Assembly: GCA_021825035.1 (NCBI GenBank)
Contig: JAKAIQ010000057.1
Location: forward strand, 1-10,662
Reading direction: 5' to 3'
Origin: Deltaproteobacteria bacterium
Lineage (GTDB): Bacteria > Desulfobacterota > GWC2-55-46
DNA length: 10,662 bases
The notes below the pieces were generated by a model. That model did no database searches, had not been told where the DNA came from, and was given only the letters and a program-made list of their open reading frames with translations. Positions 1 through 6,733 of the stretch are shown one piece after another. The position numbers were made by a program, and so were the translations under genes. Position 1 is the first letter of the stretch; each line of letters begins with the position of its first letter.

Positions 1-7
1 TAAATCT

Positions 8-33
8 CCCGTCGGCAAGTTGCCATGCACGGG
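8..33. repeat. Imperfect inverted repeat upstream of the envelope cluster
   Basis: Outer arms CCCGT (8-12) and ACGGG (29-33) enclose inner arms GGCAA (14-18) and TTGCC (20-24). As RNA it could fold as a bulged hairpin with a GGC/GCC inner stem and an AAGTT loop. No T-run follows, so it is not a typical intrinsic terminator. It lies 27 bp before the first start codon and could be an operator or leader hairpin, or the end of an upstream unit. Only 59 bp are visible before the gene and no good -35/-10 pair is present in them. Confidence 0.3.
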
Positions 34-59
34 TATAAGAACACTCAGGACAGCTTCTC

Positions 60-1460
60 ATGACCAGAATTTTTAACACATTCTGGTCCGATTTGGTTAG
101 CCATTACCTATTTCTTTGCGCCCTCGCAGTGCTTCTGACAGCTTGCGCAACGCTTCCATACAGGGCGCCGGACCCTTATAATCCTGTCTACACGGTCGCT
201 GTCCTGCCGATGTACAATATCACCAACGACGTCGGCGGGCCTGATGCGATCAGGCCGATAGCGGAAAAATTCTTGGGCCAGCTGCATTATAAAATCATTC
301 CTTTGAAAGAGGTCGATCGGATCTTGAAAGACCGGATGGGCATCACGCTTGGGAGCCAGCTGGGGCTAACCACTCCACAGGAGCTCGGCCGGACCCTGGG
401 TGTAGACGGAGTCCTCTACGGTTATCTCCTCAATTACGGCGTGCTCACGGCCGGTATTTATAACGTGAACCGAGTAAGGGCAGGTTTCAAATTCGTAGAT
501 ACAAAGACCGGCAAGGTCATATGGTCCAGGGGACAGGGGGTAAAAAGCGAGATTATAGCCGCGCAGGGGGGGGCTGTTGTTTCGGTCCTCGAGGACATAA
601 AACCAGGCGACCAATATAAGACAATAAATGGCTTGAGCGAGATACCCGGCATATCGAATTGGCGTCTGATGGACATCATTCCTACGCGATCCATCCAGGA
701 TGCTGCGATATTTTCGCTCGGTGAAAAGATCGTTACCAAGACATTCGGTTTTTATCTCAAGCCAGAAACCGATATGATGATGAACATCATCTTCGAAAAT
801 TTCCCGGCCGGTCCCGGGGCGCCGCCTGAGACAAGGCCTTCTGTAGAAGCAACGGATGAAGCCCGCGAGCTTCCGCGTCTCGACGTGATATTGGAATACC
901 TCATGCTCGGTGAAGATGATTTCAGTTCGGAAGTTACTCTCAGGTCTCTTCAAAAGCTGAAGAGCCGGGAGTTCGTGTTCAGGGGAGGGGTTGCGAGGTA
1001 TGGAGGGAATATCATGGCCGATCTTTATCTTACCGGCGCGCCGGCAAACCACGGCAGCCCATGGCCAACCAGGTTCGATTTGATAAAGAAGGCAGGGCAA
1101 TCGAGGTTCTATATCGTTTATCCGGAATTCAAGAGGTACATCGAAAGCGACATCGGAAGAACCACCGGACCTGATATAATAAAAGACAAATTGGGAGAAG
1201 AGGCCGCTGACGGGCATCCCTGCGACAAATTCAAGGCGGAAGTGACTTCCGCCGGCGGGATACGCCATCAATGGTTTTTGTGGGAGGCTAAAGACATCAA
1301 GGGGCTGATTGTCAGGGCGGAGTTCGAGGATAAGTTCACGAGAGAAACTTTCGATCTTAATGATATAACGACCGGCGCTCCGGCTCCTGGATTGTTTGAG
1401 GTGCCGGCGGGATACTCAAAAGCCGCCGATTTGATGGAAGTCGTAGGCGAGAAGAGATGA
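60..1460 (+). CDS. Lipoprotein: GNA1162-like domain fused to LolA/DUF4412-like domain
   Basis: This is a predicted outer-membrane lipoprotein of 466 residues. A hydrophobic signal segment (about 15-28) ends in the lipobox LTAC, with Cys29 as the lipidation site and Ala at +2, which favours outer-membrane sorting. Residues about 42-235 resemble the GNA1162/DUF799 family: a TVAVLPMYN-type first strand, then GVDGVLYGYLLNYG and DTKTGKVIWSRG. That fold is related to CsgG and TolB N-domains. After a Pro-rich linker (about 248-270), residues about 280-455 resemble LolA/DUF4412 lipoprotein-binding-like domains, with YIVYPEFKRYIE, GHPCDKF, a W-containing strand and FEVPAGYSK near the end. The ATG is preceded by AGGA at 47-50. 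It is the first visible gene of a plus-strand run of exported proteins. An 8-G tract lies inside the gene at 566-573. The lipoprotein and GNA1162-like calls are solid; the C-terminal call is moderate. The exact function is unknown. Confidence 0.82.
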   Translation: MTRIFNTFWSDLVSHYLFLCALAVLLTACATLPYRAPDPYNPVYTVAVLPMYNITNDVGGPDAIRPIAEKFLGQLHYKIIPLKEVDRILKDRMGITLGSQLGLTTPQELGRTLGVDGVLYGYLLNYGVLTAGIYNVNRVRAGFKFVDTKTGKVIWSRGQGVKSEIIAAQGGAVVSVLEDIKPGDQYKTINGLSEIPGISNWRLMDIIPTRSIQDAAIFSLGEKIVTKTFGFYLKPETDMMMNIIFENFPAGPGAPPETRPSVEATDEARELPRLDVILEYLMLGEDDFSSEVTLRSLQKLKSREFVFRGGVARYGGNIMADLYLTGAPANHGSPWPTRFDLIKKAGQSRFYIVYPEFKRYIESDIGRTTGPDIIKDKLGEEAADGHPCDKFKAEVTSAGGIRHQWFLWEAKDIKGLIVRAEFEDKFTRETFDLNDITTGAPAPGLFEVPAGYSKAADLMEVVGEKR

Positions 1461-1461
1461 A

Positions 1462-1480
1462 GACGCCTGCGTAAGGCGTC
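1462..1480 (+). other. Intergenic hairpin between the first two lipoprotein genes
   Basis: GACGCC (1462-1467) and GGCGTC (1475-1480) form a perfect 6-bp stem with a 7-nt loop, starting right after the stop codon of the first gene. No T-run follows, so it is more likely an mRNA-stabilising or processing hairpin, or a weak attenuator, than a full terminator. The gap to the next gene is 60 bp and holds nothing else except that gene's ribosome binding site. Confidence 0.35.
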
Positions 1481-1520
1481 ATACCTTGCATGTTAAAGCA
1501 ATGAGGGAGGTTCAAGTTTT

Positions 1521-2501
1521 ATGGGAAATTTTTCACGAAGATTAAGGCGCATCCTCGTAAGTTCATTTTTGCTGGTACTGGTTCTTCAAGCCCCTTTCTT
1601 TCTAACGTCCTGTTCAACGACAACGACGGGCTCGGTAAAGGAAAACGTAACGCTTACAGGCGAGACCAAGAAACTAAAGGAAGAGGGGCTTAAATATGAT
1701 GGGCCTCTCTACAATATAGCGATAATAACATTCGCCAACAAGACCCCCGGCAAGGTGCTCGGTGTGGGCGAGGACGCCACCGATATTTTGAGGACCATAG
1801 TCAAACAGGCGGGTCTAGAGCCCATAGTCCTTTCAAAGGGCGAGATGCGTCAACAGGAAAAGCTCATAGAGTTACAGCAGTCAGGCGCTCTCAAGACCGG
1901 GCTGAAGAATGCGGCGGAGGGCTTTGCGCCGGTTGATTTCAGGATCTCCGGGGCGGTGACGTCTTATGCGGAATACGAGGAATCCTCGGACGTGCTGCTG
2001 GCCCAGACCAAGACTCACGTGGCCAAGGTGCAGGTCGATTACGCCCTTGTCGACGTTGCTACCGGCGAGACGCTGGTCGCCGATTCAGGCGTGGGTGAGT
2101 ATAAAAAGGAGACAGGCGGCATCCTTGGATTCGGCTCCAAGATGACCGAAGACGTAAGCCTGAGGGACGGGGCGCTTAGAGACGCTCTTACCAAGGCGAT
2201 GGTCGAGATGATAAAGAAACTTAACTCCCTGCCTTTCAAGAGCTATGTACTCGCCGCCGCCGACGGTTCCGTGACCATAAGGGCGGGCGAAAGGAGCAGG
2301 CTTCCGATAGGCACGGTCCTTTCGGTCTACCGGCCCGGCCAAAATCTCATCGATCCTGAAACCGGCAGGGTTATTGGAAGAAGTGAAAAGAAGATAGGCG
2401 AAATAGCGCTAACGTCGAATCAGGGACTGTATATATCAGAGGCCAGCATAAAATCCGGCGGGGGTTTCAAGGCCGGGGATATCGTAAGACTAAACAAATA
2501 G
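1521..2501 (+). CDS. CsgG-family lipoprotein with FlgT-C-like C-terminal domain
   Basis: This is a predicted outer-membrane lipoprotein of 326 residues. Arg-rich start, hydrophobic segment 11-28, then lipobox LTSC with Cys31. Residues about 62-236 match the CsgG family: strand YNIAIITFANKT, a DFRISGAVTSYAEYE strand, VDYALVDVATGETL, and a closing helix before NSLPF. CsgG itself forms the curli secretion pore in the outer membrane. Here the stretches corresponding to its membrane hairpins look shorter and more charged, so pore formation is uncertain. Residues about 240-325 (DGSVTIRAG, IGTVLSVYRPG, IDPETGRVIGR, KIGEI, AGDIVRL) resemble the C-terminal domain of FlgT, a flagellar H-ring protein. 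The start has a strong AGGGAGG at 1504-1510. It is followed after 8 bp by the next lipoprotein gene, so the two are very probably cotranscribed. No curlin-type substrate gene is nearby. CsgG family is confident; the FlgT-C similarity is moderate. Confidence 0.88.
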   Translation: MGNFSRRLRRILVSSFLLVLVLQAPFFLTSCSTTTTGSVKENVTLTGETKKLKEEGLKYDGPLYNIAIITFANKTPGKVLGVGEDATDILRTIVKQAGLEPIVLSKGEMRQQEKLIELQQSGALKTGLKNAAEGFAPVDFRISGAVTSYAEYEESSDVLLAQTKTHVAKVQVDYALVDVATGETLVADSGVGEYKKETGGILGFGSKMTEDVSLRDGALRDALTKAMVEMIKKLNSLPFKSYVLAAADGSVTIRAGERSRLPIGTVLSVYRPGQNLIDPETGRVIGRSEKKIGEIALTSNQGLYISEASIKSGGGFKAGDIVRLNK

Positions 2502-2504
2502 GAG
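2500..2504 (+). promoter_or_regulatory. Ribosome binding site overlapping the upstream stop codon
   Basis: AGGAG overlaps the TAG stop of the CsgG-family gene and sits 5 nt before the ATG at 2510. The arrangement supports translational coupling of the two lipoprotein genes and fixes the downstream start. Confidence 0.65.
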
Positions 2505-2509
2505 CCGAG

Positions 2510-3718
2510 ATGAAAAAAAGGATATATGCGCCGATTTTGTTATTGGGTCTTCTCGTGGCCGTATTCGGGTGCGCGAAGCCTGCCATAAAGTGCGTTGATC
2601 CTGAAGACAATCCCTCGCATCATTATCTTCTTGGCATGAAACTCATCGATGACGGAAAGATCGACGACGCCTCCGCCAAATTCAAGAGAGCCCTTTACTG
2701 CAACGACGAGTTCGCTCCGGCTTACGCTGGAGAGGCCATTGCCGGCGCCGTCCGGATAGCTTCCGGGAATGAAAAAATAGAACGGGCCGATTACGACCGG
2801 GTCTATCGGAACCTCGATCGCTCATTCAAATATTCCGAGACGAAGGAAGATGAGTTTACGGCGTATGTGAGTTCCATGAGAGTTTATACGGCGCTTAAGC
2901 CCGCAAAGTGGCTTTCGAAGGTGGAGAACGATTACAAATATGCCATGAAGCTTAAGGTGGACGAGACCAGGCTCGTCTATTATGACGGGAGGGAAGGAGC
3001 CACTTATTTCATGGGGGTGGCGTATCTTGAGGCCGGAAATTTCGAACAGGCAAGGGATATGTTCAGCAGCGTTCTGAGCGTAAGAAGCGACAGCAAGTGG
3101 AACGAGCCGGCCGACAGATACTGGAAAAAAACGGATAAGATAGTAAGGGCGCTGGCAGGAACGACCGTGGGAGACGTCGGCAAAAAAATAGCCGTAATGG
3201 ACTCGGTAAGCAGGGGCGATATGGCGGCGTTACTGGTCGATGAGCTTCATATCAACAGGCTCTTTGCCGGCAGGATCCCGGTAAAGTCGGAGATGAGAAG
3301 GAAAAAGCCGGATTTTGTTCCTTCAGATCTCGAAGGCAGCCCCTTCAAGGACGAAGCCCTCGTAATGATCAAGTGGAATATACGCGGCTTTCAGCCGGTA
3401 TACGACGCCGCGTCGAAATCCTACAGGTTCAAACCCGGCGAGATGATGACGAGGAAGGAGTTCGCGATGGCTCTCGAGGACATCCTCATAAAGATAACGG
3501 GGAATGAAGGTCTTGCCTCGGCATTCGTCGGAAATGAAAGATCGCCCTTTCCGGACGTTCCTCCTACGGCTGCCTGGTACAACGCGGTCATGAACGTCAC
3601 TACCAGAAATATCATGGAAGCCGGGCTCTCCGGAGAGTTCAGGCCTGACGATCCGGTGAGCGGAGCCGAAGCTTTGCTCGCCATAAGGGTATTGAGAGAA
3701 AGGCTTAACGTCTATTAG
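2510..3718 (+). CDS. TPR- and SLH-like-domain lipoprotein
   Basis: This is a predicted lipoprotein of 402 residues. A signal segment (about 7-20) ends in VFGC, with Cys21. Residues about 36-70 (HHYLLGMKLIDDGKIDDASA, then AL and AP spacing) and about 164-193 (TYFMGVAYLEAGNFEQARDM) look like TPR helices, which act as protein-binding scaffolds. The C-terminal part carries S-layer-homology-like stretches: SRGDMAALLVDEL (234-246), SPFKDEA through RKEFAMALEDIL (277-326), and SPFPDVPPTAAWYNAV through FRPDDPVSGAEALLAI (345-392). SLH domains typically bind peptidoglycan-linked polymers, or peptidoglycan itself in diderms. This suggests a link between the outer membrane and the wall, perhaps organising the neighbouring CsgG-like and LPP20-like proteins. 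The middle section (about 80-160) is unassigned. Lipoprotein and third-SLH calls are good; exact repeat counts are approximate. Confidence 0.8.
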   Translation: MKKRIYAPILLLGLLVAVFGCAKPAIKCVDPEDNPSHHYLLGMKLIDDGKIDDASAKFKRALYCNDEFAPAYAGEAIAGAVRIASGNEKIERADYDRVYRNLDRSFKYSETKEDEFTAYVSSMRVYTALKPAKWLSKVENDYKYAMKLKVDETRLVYYDGREGATYFMGVAYLEAGNFEQARDMFSSVLSVRSDSKWNEPADRYWKKTDKIVRALAGTTVGDVGKKIAVMDSVSRGDMAALLVDELHINRLFAGRIPVKSEMRRKKPDFVPSDLEGSPFKDEALVMIKWNIRGFQPVYDAASKSYRFKPGEMMTRKEFAMALEDILIKITGNEGLASAFVGNERSPFPDVPPTAAWYNAVMNVTTRNIMEAGLSGEFRPDDPVSGAEALLAIRVLRERLNVY

Positions 3719-3751
3719 CCGGAAAGGCCGGGCCCAAACCAGGAGAATCGC

Positions 3752-4603
3752 ATGAAAAGGTTATTGGTTTTCCCGCTACTCTTTTTTCTTTTCGTTGCCG
3801 TGACGCTTTTTGCGGCCGAGGTCGTGCAGAAGGAGCCTGAGGTTACGGACCTCAGGCAGGCTTTCATATCCGGGACTCTGGTCGTAAGAGGAGACGGGGC
3901 TGCCCAGGAGTCGGGAGAAATGACCGAAGCCCAGAAAAAAATCCTGGCGCTCAGGTCGGCGAAGATCGTCGCTTTAAGGGATGCCGTCGAGATGATTAAC
4001 GGCATCAGGGTGAGCGGGGAGACGACCGTGGTCAACGCGGCGTCGCAATCGGATATAATACATACCGCGGTCAGAGGTTTAATACGGGGGGCTCAGGTAA
4101 TAAAAGAGACTTATGATCCGGTTTCCGGAGCTGCCGTTGTTTTTGTCTCAGTCCCTCTCACGGGCCCCCACAGCATAACCGGGCAGATTTTGCCGCAGAT
4201 GGGGCCGATCCTTCCCCAGAAAAACATGGAATACAGGCCGGAAAGCGCCGCCACAGTCAGCGGAGGTTATGATGGCCTTATCGTGGATTGCCGGGATGTT
4301 TCTTTCAAACCGGCTCTTGTAAACCGTATCGTTGCCAAGGACGGTGCAGTGATATACGATCCTTCCAGGCTGCCGAAAAATGTACTTGTAGAAAAGGGCG
4401 CGGCCGGATATACTGACGGCGTCGGCAAGGCCAGGGCTTTGTTGGCGGCTATGGGGTCGAAAAATCCTCTCGAGGTCAAGGCCGCCGGCGTCATCAATTC
4501 GACGGATGCCGAAGTCGCTCCCGAAGATGCAAGCAGTATCTTCAGTTCAAACCAGGACAATAACTACCTTCAGGCGGCAAGAGTGATATTTGTTCTCAGG
4601 TAG
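3752..4603 (+). CDS. LPP20/FlgP-like secreted periplasmic protein
   Basis: This protein has 283 residues. The N-terminal signal (Lys-Arg then hydrophobic 4-20) ends LFA-AE with no lipobox cysteine, so signal peptidase I cleavage near residue 21 is predicted. Residues about 42-135 look like the LPP20 family: LRSAKIVALRDAVEMINGIRVSGETTV, then a region ending AVVFVSVPL. Members include Helicobacter LPP20 and Vibrio FlgP, an outer-membrane component of the flagellar basal disk; those are lipoproteins, this one seems not to be. Residues about 172-283 form a second domain (YDGLIVDCRDVSFKPAL, AKDGAVIYDPS, NPLEVKAAG, ARVIFVLR) that I recognise as often following LPP20-like modules but cannot name. 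AGGAG at 3741-3745 sets the start. It follows the SLH lipoprotein gene after 33 bp and is probably in the same unit. Confidence 0.78.
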   Translation: MKRLLVFPLLFFLFVAVTLFAAEVVQKEPEVTDLRQAFISGTLVVRGDGAAQESGEMTEAQKKILALRSAKIVALRDAVEMINGIRVSGETTVVNAASQSDIIHTAVRGLIRGAQVIKETYDPVSGAAVVFVSVPLTGPHSITGQILPQMGPILPQKNMEYRPESAATVSGGYDGLIVDCRDVSFKPALVNRIVAKDGAVIYDPSRLPKNVLVEKGAAGYTDGVGKARALLAAMGSKNPLEVKAAGVINSTDAEVAPEDASSIFSSNQDNNYLQAARVIFVLR

Positions 4604-4745
4604 GGCAAGCGAGCCGTTTAAGTCGAGCCGCGACGCGGTGTCCTTTCGGAGTAATTCAATCTCCCTGCATTCAGGCCGCCTAGATTCCAACAACATGGAT
4701 TTTAAATCCTTTACTGGTTGAAGTTCACGTCTGGAGCCGGTCGAG
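4604..4745. other. 142-bp intergenic gap with near-palindrome
   Basis: This gap separates the LPP20-like gene from the beta-barrel gene. It contains a small CCGC/GCGG dyad (around 4626-4636) and a near-palindrome at 4697-4709 (GGATTT, one base, AAATCC). No T-run terminator and no convincing -35/-10 pair is visible. The barrel gene may therefore be the last gene of the cluster or have its own poorly matching promoter. GGAG at 4733-4736 is its probable ribosome binding site. Confidence 0.4.
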
Positions 4746-5492
4746 ATGAAAAGAAAATTACTTGCAGTTTCATTATTCATCTTCCTGATCTTGCAATGTT
4801 CGAATGCCATGGCTTTTTTGCATGTTGAAGGAAGATACTGGTTTACGAATCTTAGCGGCGTCACCAACGTGTCGAATGGAGCGGCGGCCGGGACAGGCCT
4901 GAGCCTCGTCAACGGCCTCGGCCTGCCGGAACAAAAGGATTTTTGGGAGGCAAGGATCAGCCTCGAGCTCGGCAATCATCAAATCAGGTATGGATATCTG
5001 CCGATGCAATGGAGTGGTTCCAGATCTATCGCCGGCACCATTAATTTTAACGGACAGGCGTTCACCGGCAAGATAGATTCGACTCTGAACGCCAATTACC
5101 ACAGGCTGGGGTACAAATATGATTTTATAAATATTCTGGGAAGCGATGCCGGGGTTATAGCGGAGATTAAATATTTCGATTCGACTATTGGATTGAGCGG
5201 TCCGGGCATCCCGGAATCGCGGCGTGAAATATCGGGTTTCTTCCCGACCGTGGGCGCATCGGGCCATTTGGGGTTGCCGTACGGCATGAATTTCGGCGGG
5301 GAGCTCACCGCAGGCGGGTTGAGCTATGACAAGTACACGGCCGACGGAGAACTTGCGCTAAATTTCAATGCCATTCCCAATGTCACCATGTCGGGCGGTT
5401 ACAGGGCCCTGATCGTTTACATGGGCAGGCCGAACGTCAAGGAGCATCTCAATCTAACCGGGCCGTTTGTGCTTATGAGGGCCGGTTTCTAG
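4746..5492 (+). CDS. Small outer-membrane beta-barrel protein
   Basis: This protein has 248 residues. The signal peptide (about 1-23) ends SNAMA before Phe24. Cys18 within it is preceded by Gln and does not make a good lipobox. The mature part alternates polar and hydrophobic/aromatic residues in strand-sized blocks: LHVEGRYWF, FWEARISLELG, HQIRYGYLPM, NYHRLGYKYDFI, GVIAEIKYFD, NFGGELTAGGLSYDKY, NVTMSGGYRALIVYM and FVLMRAGF. It ends in Phe, the usual BAM recognition residue. The size suits a barrel of about 8-10 strands. I do not recognise a specific channel or enzyme family. Its position after four envelope genes suggests it may be their outer-membrane partner, but the 142-bp gap leaves cotranscription open. 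Confidence 0.78.
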   Translation: MKRKLLAVSLFIFLILQCSNAMAFLHVEGRYWFTNLSGVTNVSNGAAAGTGLSLVNGLGLPEQKDFWEARISLELGNHQIRYGYLPMQWSGSRSIAGTINFNGQAFTGKIDSTLNANYHRLGYKYDFINILGSDAGVIAEIKYFDSTIGLSGPGIPESRREISGFFPTVGASGHLGLPYGMNFGGELTAGGLSYDKYTADGELALNFNAIPNVTMSGGYRALIVYMGRPNVKEHLNLTGPFVLMRAGF

Positions 5493-5525
5493 GAGAAAGC
5501 GCGTAATCCATTTTCAGGCCCTTAA

Positions 5526-5544
5526 CTTCCGTAAAGAACGGAGG
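5526..5544 (+). terminator. Hairpin after the beta-barrel gene, possible weak terminator
   Basis: CTTCCGT (5526-5532) pairs with ACGGAGG (5538-5544) through seven pairs including one G-T, with loop AAAGA. It lies 33 bp after the barrel stop codon, where the cluster should end. The following bases are GC-rich rather than a T-run, so efficient intrinsic termination is doubtful. Confidence 0.3.
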
Positions 5545-5571
5545 CGCGGGCGTATGGCCGGTGCAACGAAA

Positions 5572-5603
5572 TATCCGGTATGATCCGCAACATAAACCGG
5601 ATA
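5572..5603. promoter_or_regulatory. Inverted repeat, candidate operator of the kinase gene
   Basis: TATCCGGT (5572-5579) and ACCGGATA (5596-5603) form a perfect 8-bp inverted repeat with a 16-bp spacer, so the half-site centres are 24 bp apart. It lies directly upstream of the TATAAT at 5622-5627 and would overlap the -35 region. That placement fits a repressor or activator site, but the function is inferred. Confidence 0.4.
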
Positions 5604-5621
5604 ATAGTGGAAATTTGTGGA

Positions 5622-5627
5622 TATAAT
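5622..5627 (+). promoter_or_regulatory. Candidate -10 box for the response-regulator kinase
   Basis: A perfect TATAAT lies 44 bp upstream of the kinase ATG in an AT-rich stretch. No good TTGACA-like -35 is found at 16-18 bp, so the promoter would need an activator, possibly one binding the adjacent inverted repeat. Confidence 0.4.
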
Positions 5628-5671
5628 AAATTGCGGCGTGACGAACATGAAACGCGCGGGGATTTCGCAGG

Positions 5672-6733
5672 ATGAAACCGAGAGTGCTTGTAGTCGATGA
5701 CGACGAACAAAACAGGGCTCTTCTCTCAGAAAAGCTGCTGTTAGACGGATATGACGTTGAGAAGGCAACAAATGGCTTGGAGGCGCTCGCCAAAGTCAGT
5801 TCTTTTTTGCCGGATCTGGTACTGCTGGACGTAATGATGCCTGTTATGGACGGATACGAGGCGTTAAGAAGGCTCAAGTCGGATGAAGCGACACGGTACA
5901 TACCGGTAATCATATTGACCGGAAGAACGGAAATAGACGACAAGGTACATGGCCTCGAGGCCGGAGCCGAAGATTACATCAACAAGCCCTACAGCCTTAC
6001 GGAGGTGTCGGCGCGGGTTAAGTCTCTTCTAAGCATGAGGGCGCTACAGACGAGGCTGAGGGAGACCGAAAAGATGGCGGCTCTCGGTGAAATGGTAGAC
6101 GGCATAGCCCACGAGGTCAGAAACCCGCTTACGGCCATAGGAGGGATGGCAAGGCGTCTTTTTGAAGGGGAGACCTCTCCCCAGCACAAATTGTACGCTA
6201 AGAACATAATCAGGTCCGTTGAGAGGCTTGAAAGGATGCTGCTGAGGATAGACGAGTACAAAAGCATACTTACGACAACTCTTTCGAGGGGCAACCTGAA
6301 TGACGTGATCGAGGCGGCGGTGAAAGATATAAGGGAGTTCATAGAAGGGCGGGAAAGAGAGGTCACGATAAGGACTAACCTCATGCAGCGGCCGCCGGCC
6401 ATCAACATGGATTACGGGAACCTCAAGATCGCGATTTTCAATATATTACAAAATTCCGTCGAGGCGATAGAGAAGAATGGCGAGATCTCAATAGAGTCTT
6501 TTCCCGCCATGGACCAGGCGATAGTTGTGAAGATCGTTGACAACGGATGCGGCATCGGCAATGAAGACATAAGGAAGATATTTAATCCGTTTCAGACTTC
6601 AAAGATCGAAGGGGCAGGACTCGGTCTTACCATTTGCTACAGGATTATTCAGGACCATGGAGGAGAGATCGAGGTCGAGAGTGAAAAAGGCAAAGGAACC
6701 ACCGTCACCCTTCGGTTTCACCCGGCCCGCTGA
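5672..6733 (+). CDS. Response regulator-histidine kinase hybrid (REC-HisKA-HATPase)
   Basis: This is a soluble signalling protein of 353 residues, with no signal peptide or membrane segment. The receiver domain (about 3-120) has the acidic cluster D9-D11, phospho-acceptor D53 in LLDVMMPVMDG, T83 and K105 in NKPY. The dimerisation/phosphotransfer helix has its H-box at about 144-153 (IAHEVRNPL, His147). The ATPase domain has the N-box NILQNSVEAI (Asn261), DNGCGI (290-295), FNPFQTSK (304-311) and GAGLGL (314-319). All key residues are present. The input is therefore a receiver domain: it is phosphorylated by, or exchanges phosphate with, another kinase, and its kinase part acts on an unlinked regulator. 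No partner regulator is adjacent. The ATG has GGGGA at 5658-5662 upstream. Its 3' end overlaps nadB, on the opposite strand, by 16 bp. The family is certain; the regulated process is unknown. Confidence 0.93.
   Translation: MKPRVLVVDDDEQNRALLSEKLLLDGYDVEKATNGLEALAKVSSFLPDLVLLDVMMPVMDGYEALRRLKSDEATRYIPVIILTGRTEIDDKVHGLEAGAEDYINKPYSLTEVSARVKSLLSMRALQTRLRETEKMAALGEMVDGIAHEVRNPLTAIGGMARRLFEGETSPQHKLYAKNIIRSVERLERMLLRIDEYKSILTTTLSRGNLNDVIEAAVKDIREFIEGREREVTIRTNLMQRPPAINMDYGNLKIAIFNILQNSVEAIEKNGEISIESFPAMDQAIVVKIVDNGCGIGNEDIRKIFNPFQTSKIEGAGLGLTICYRIIQDHGGEIEVESEKGKGTTVTLRFHPAR

Noticed and set aside
366..1271. 301-codon open frame on the minus strand inside the first lipoprotein gene
   Set aside because: It begins with TTG, has no signal or family resemblance, and lies antisense to a gene with a lipobox, domains and ribosome binding site. 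It is a shadow frame.
4547..4975. 142-codon minus-strand frame spanning the gap before the beta-barrel gene
   Set aside because: It overlaps two well-supported plus-strand genes, and its translated composition shows no domain.
4773..5267. 164-codon minus-strand frame within the beta-barrel gene
   Set aside because: It is antisense to a protein with a clear signal peptide and beta-strand pattern; nothing recognisable in its own translation.
5647..5700. Short 17-codon frame starting at an ATG just upstream of the kinase, overlapping its start
   Set aside because: It could be a leader peptide, but there is no ribosome binding site of its own and no regulatory codon pattern.
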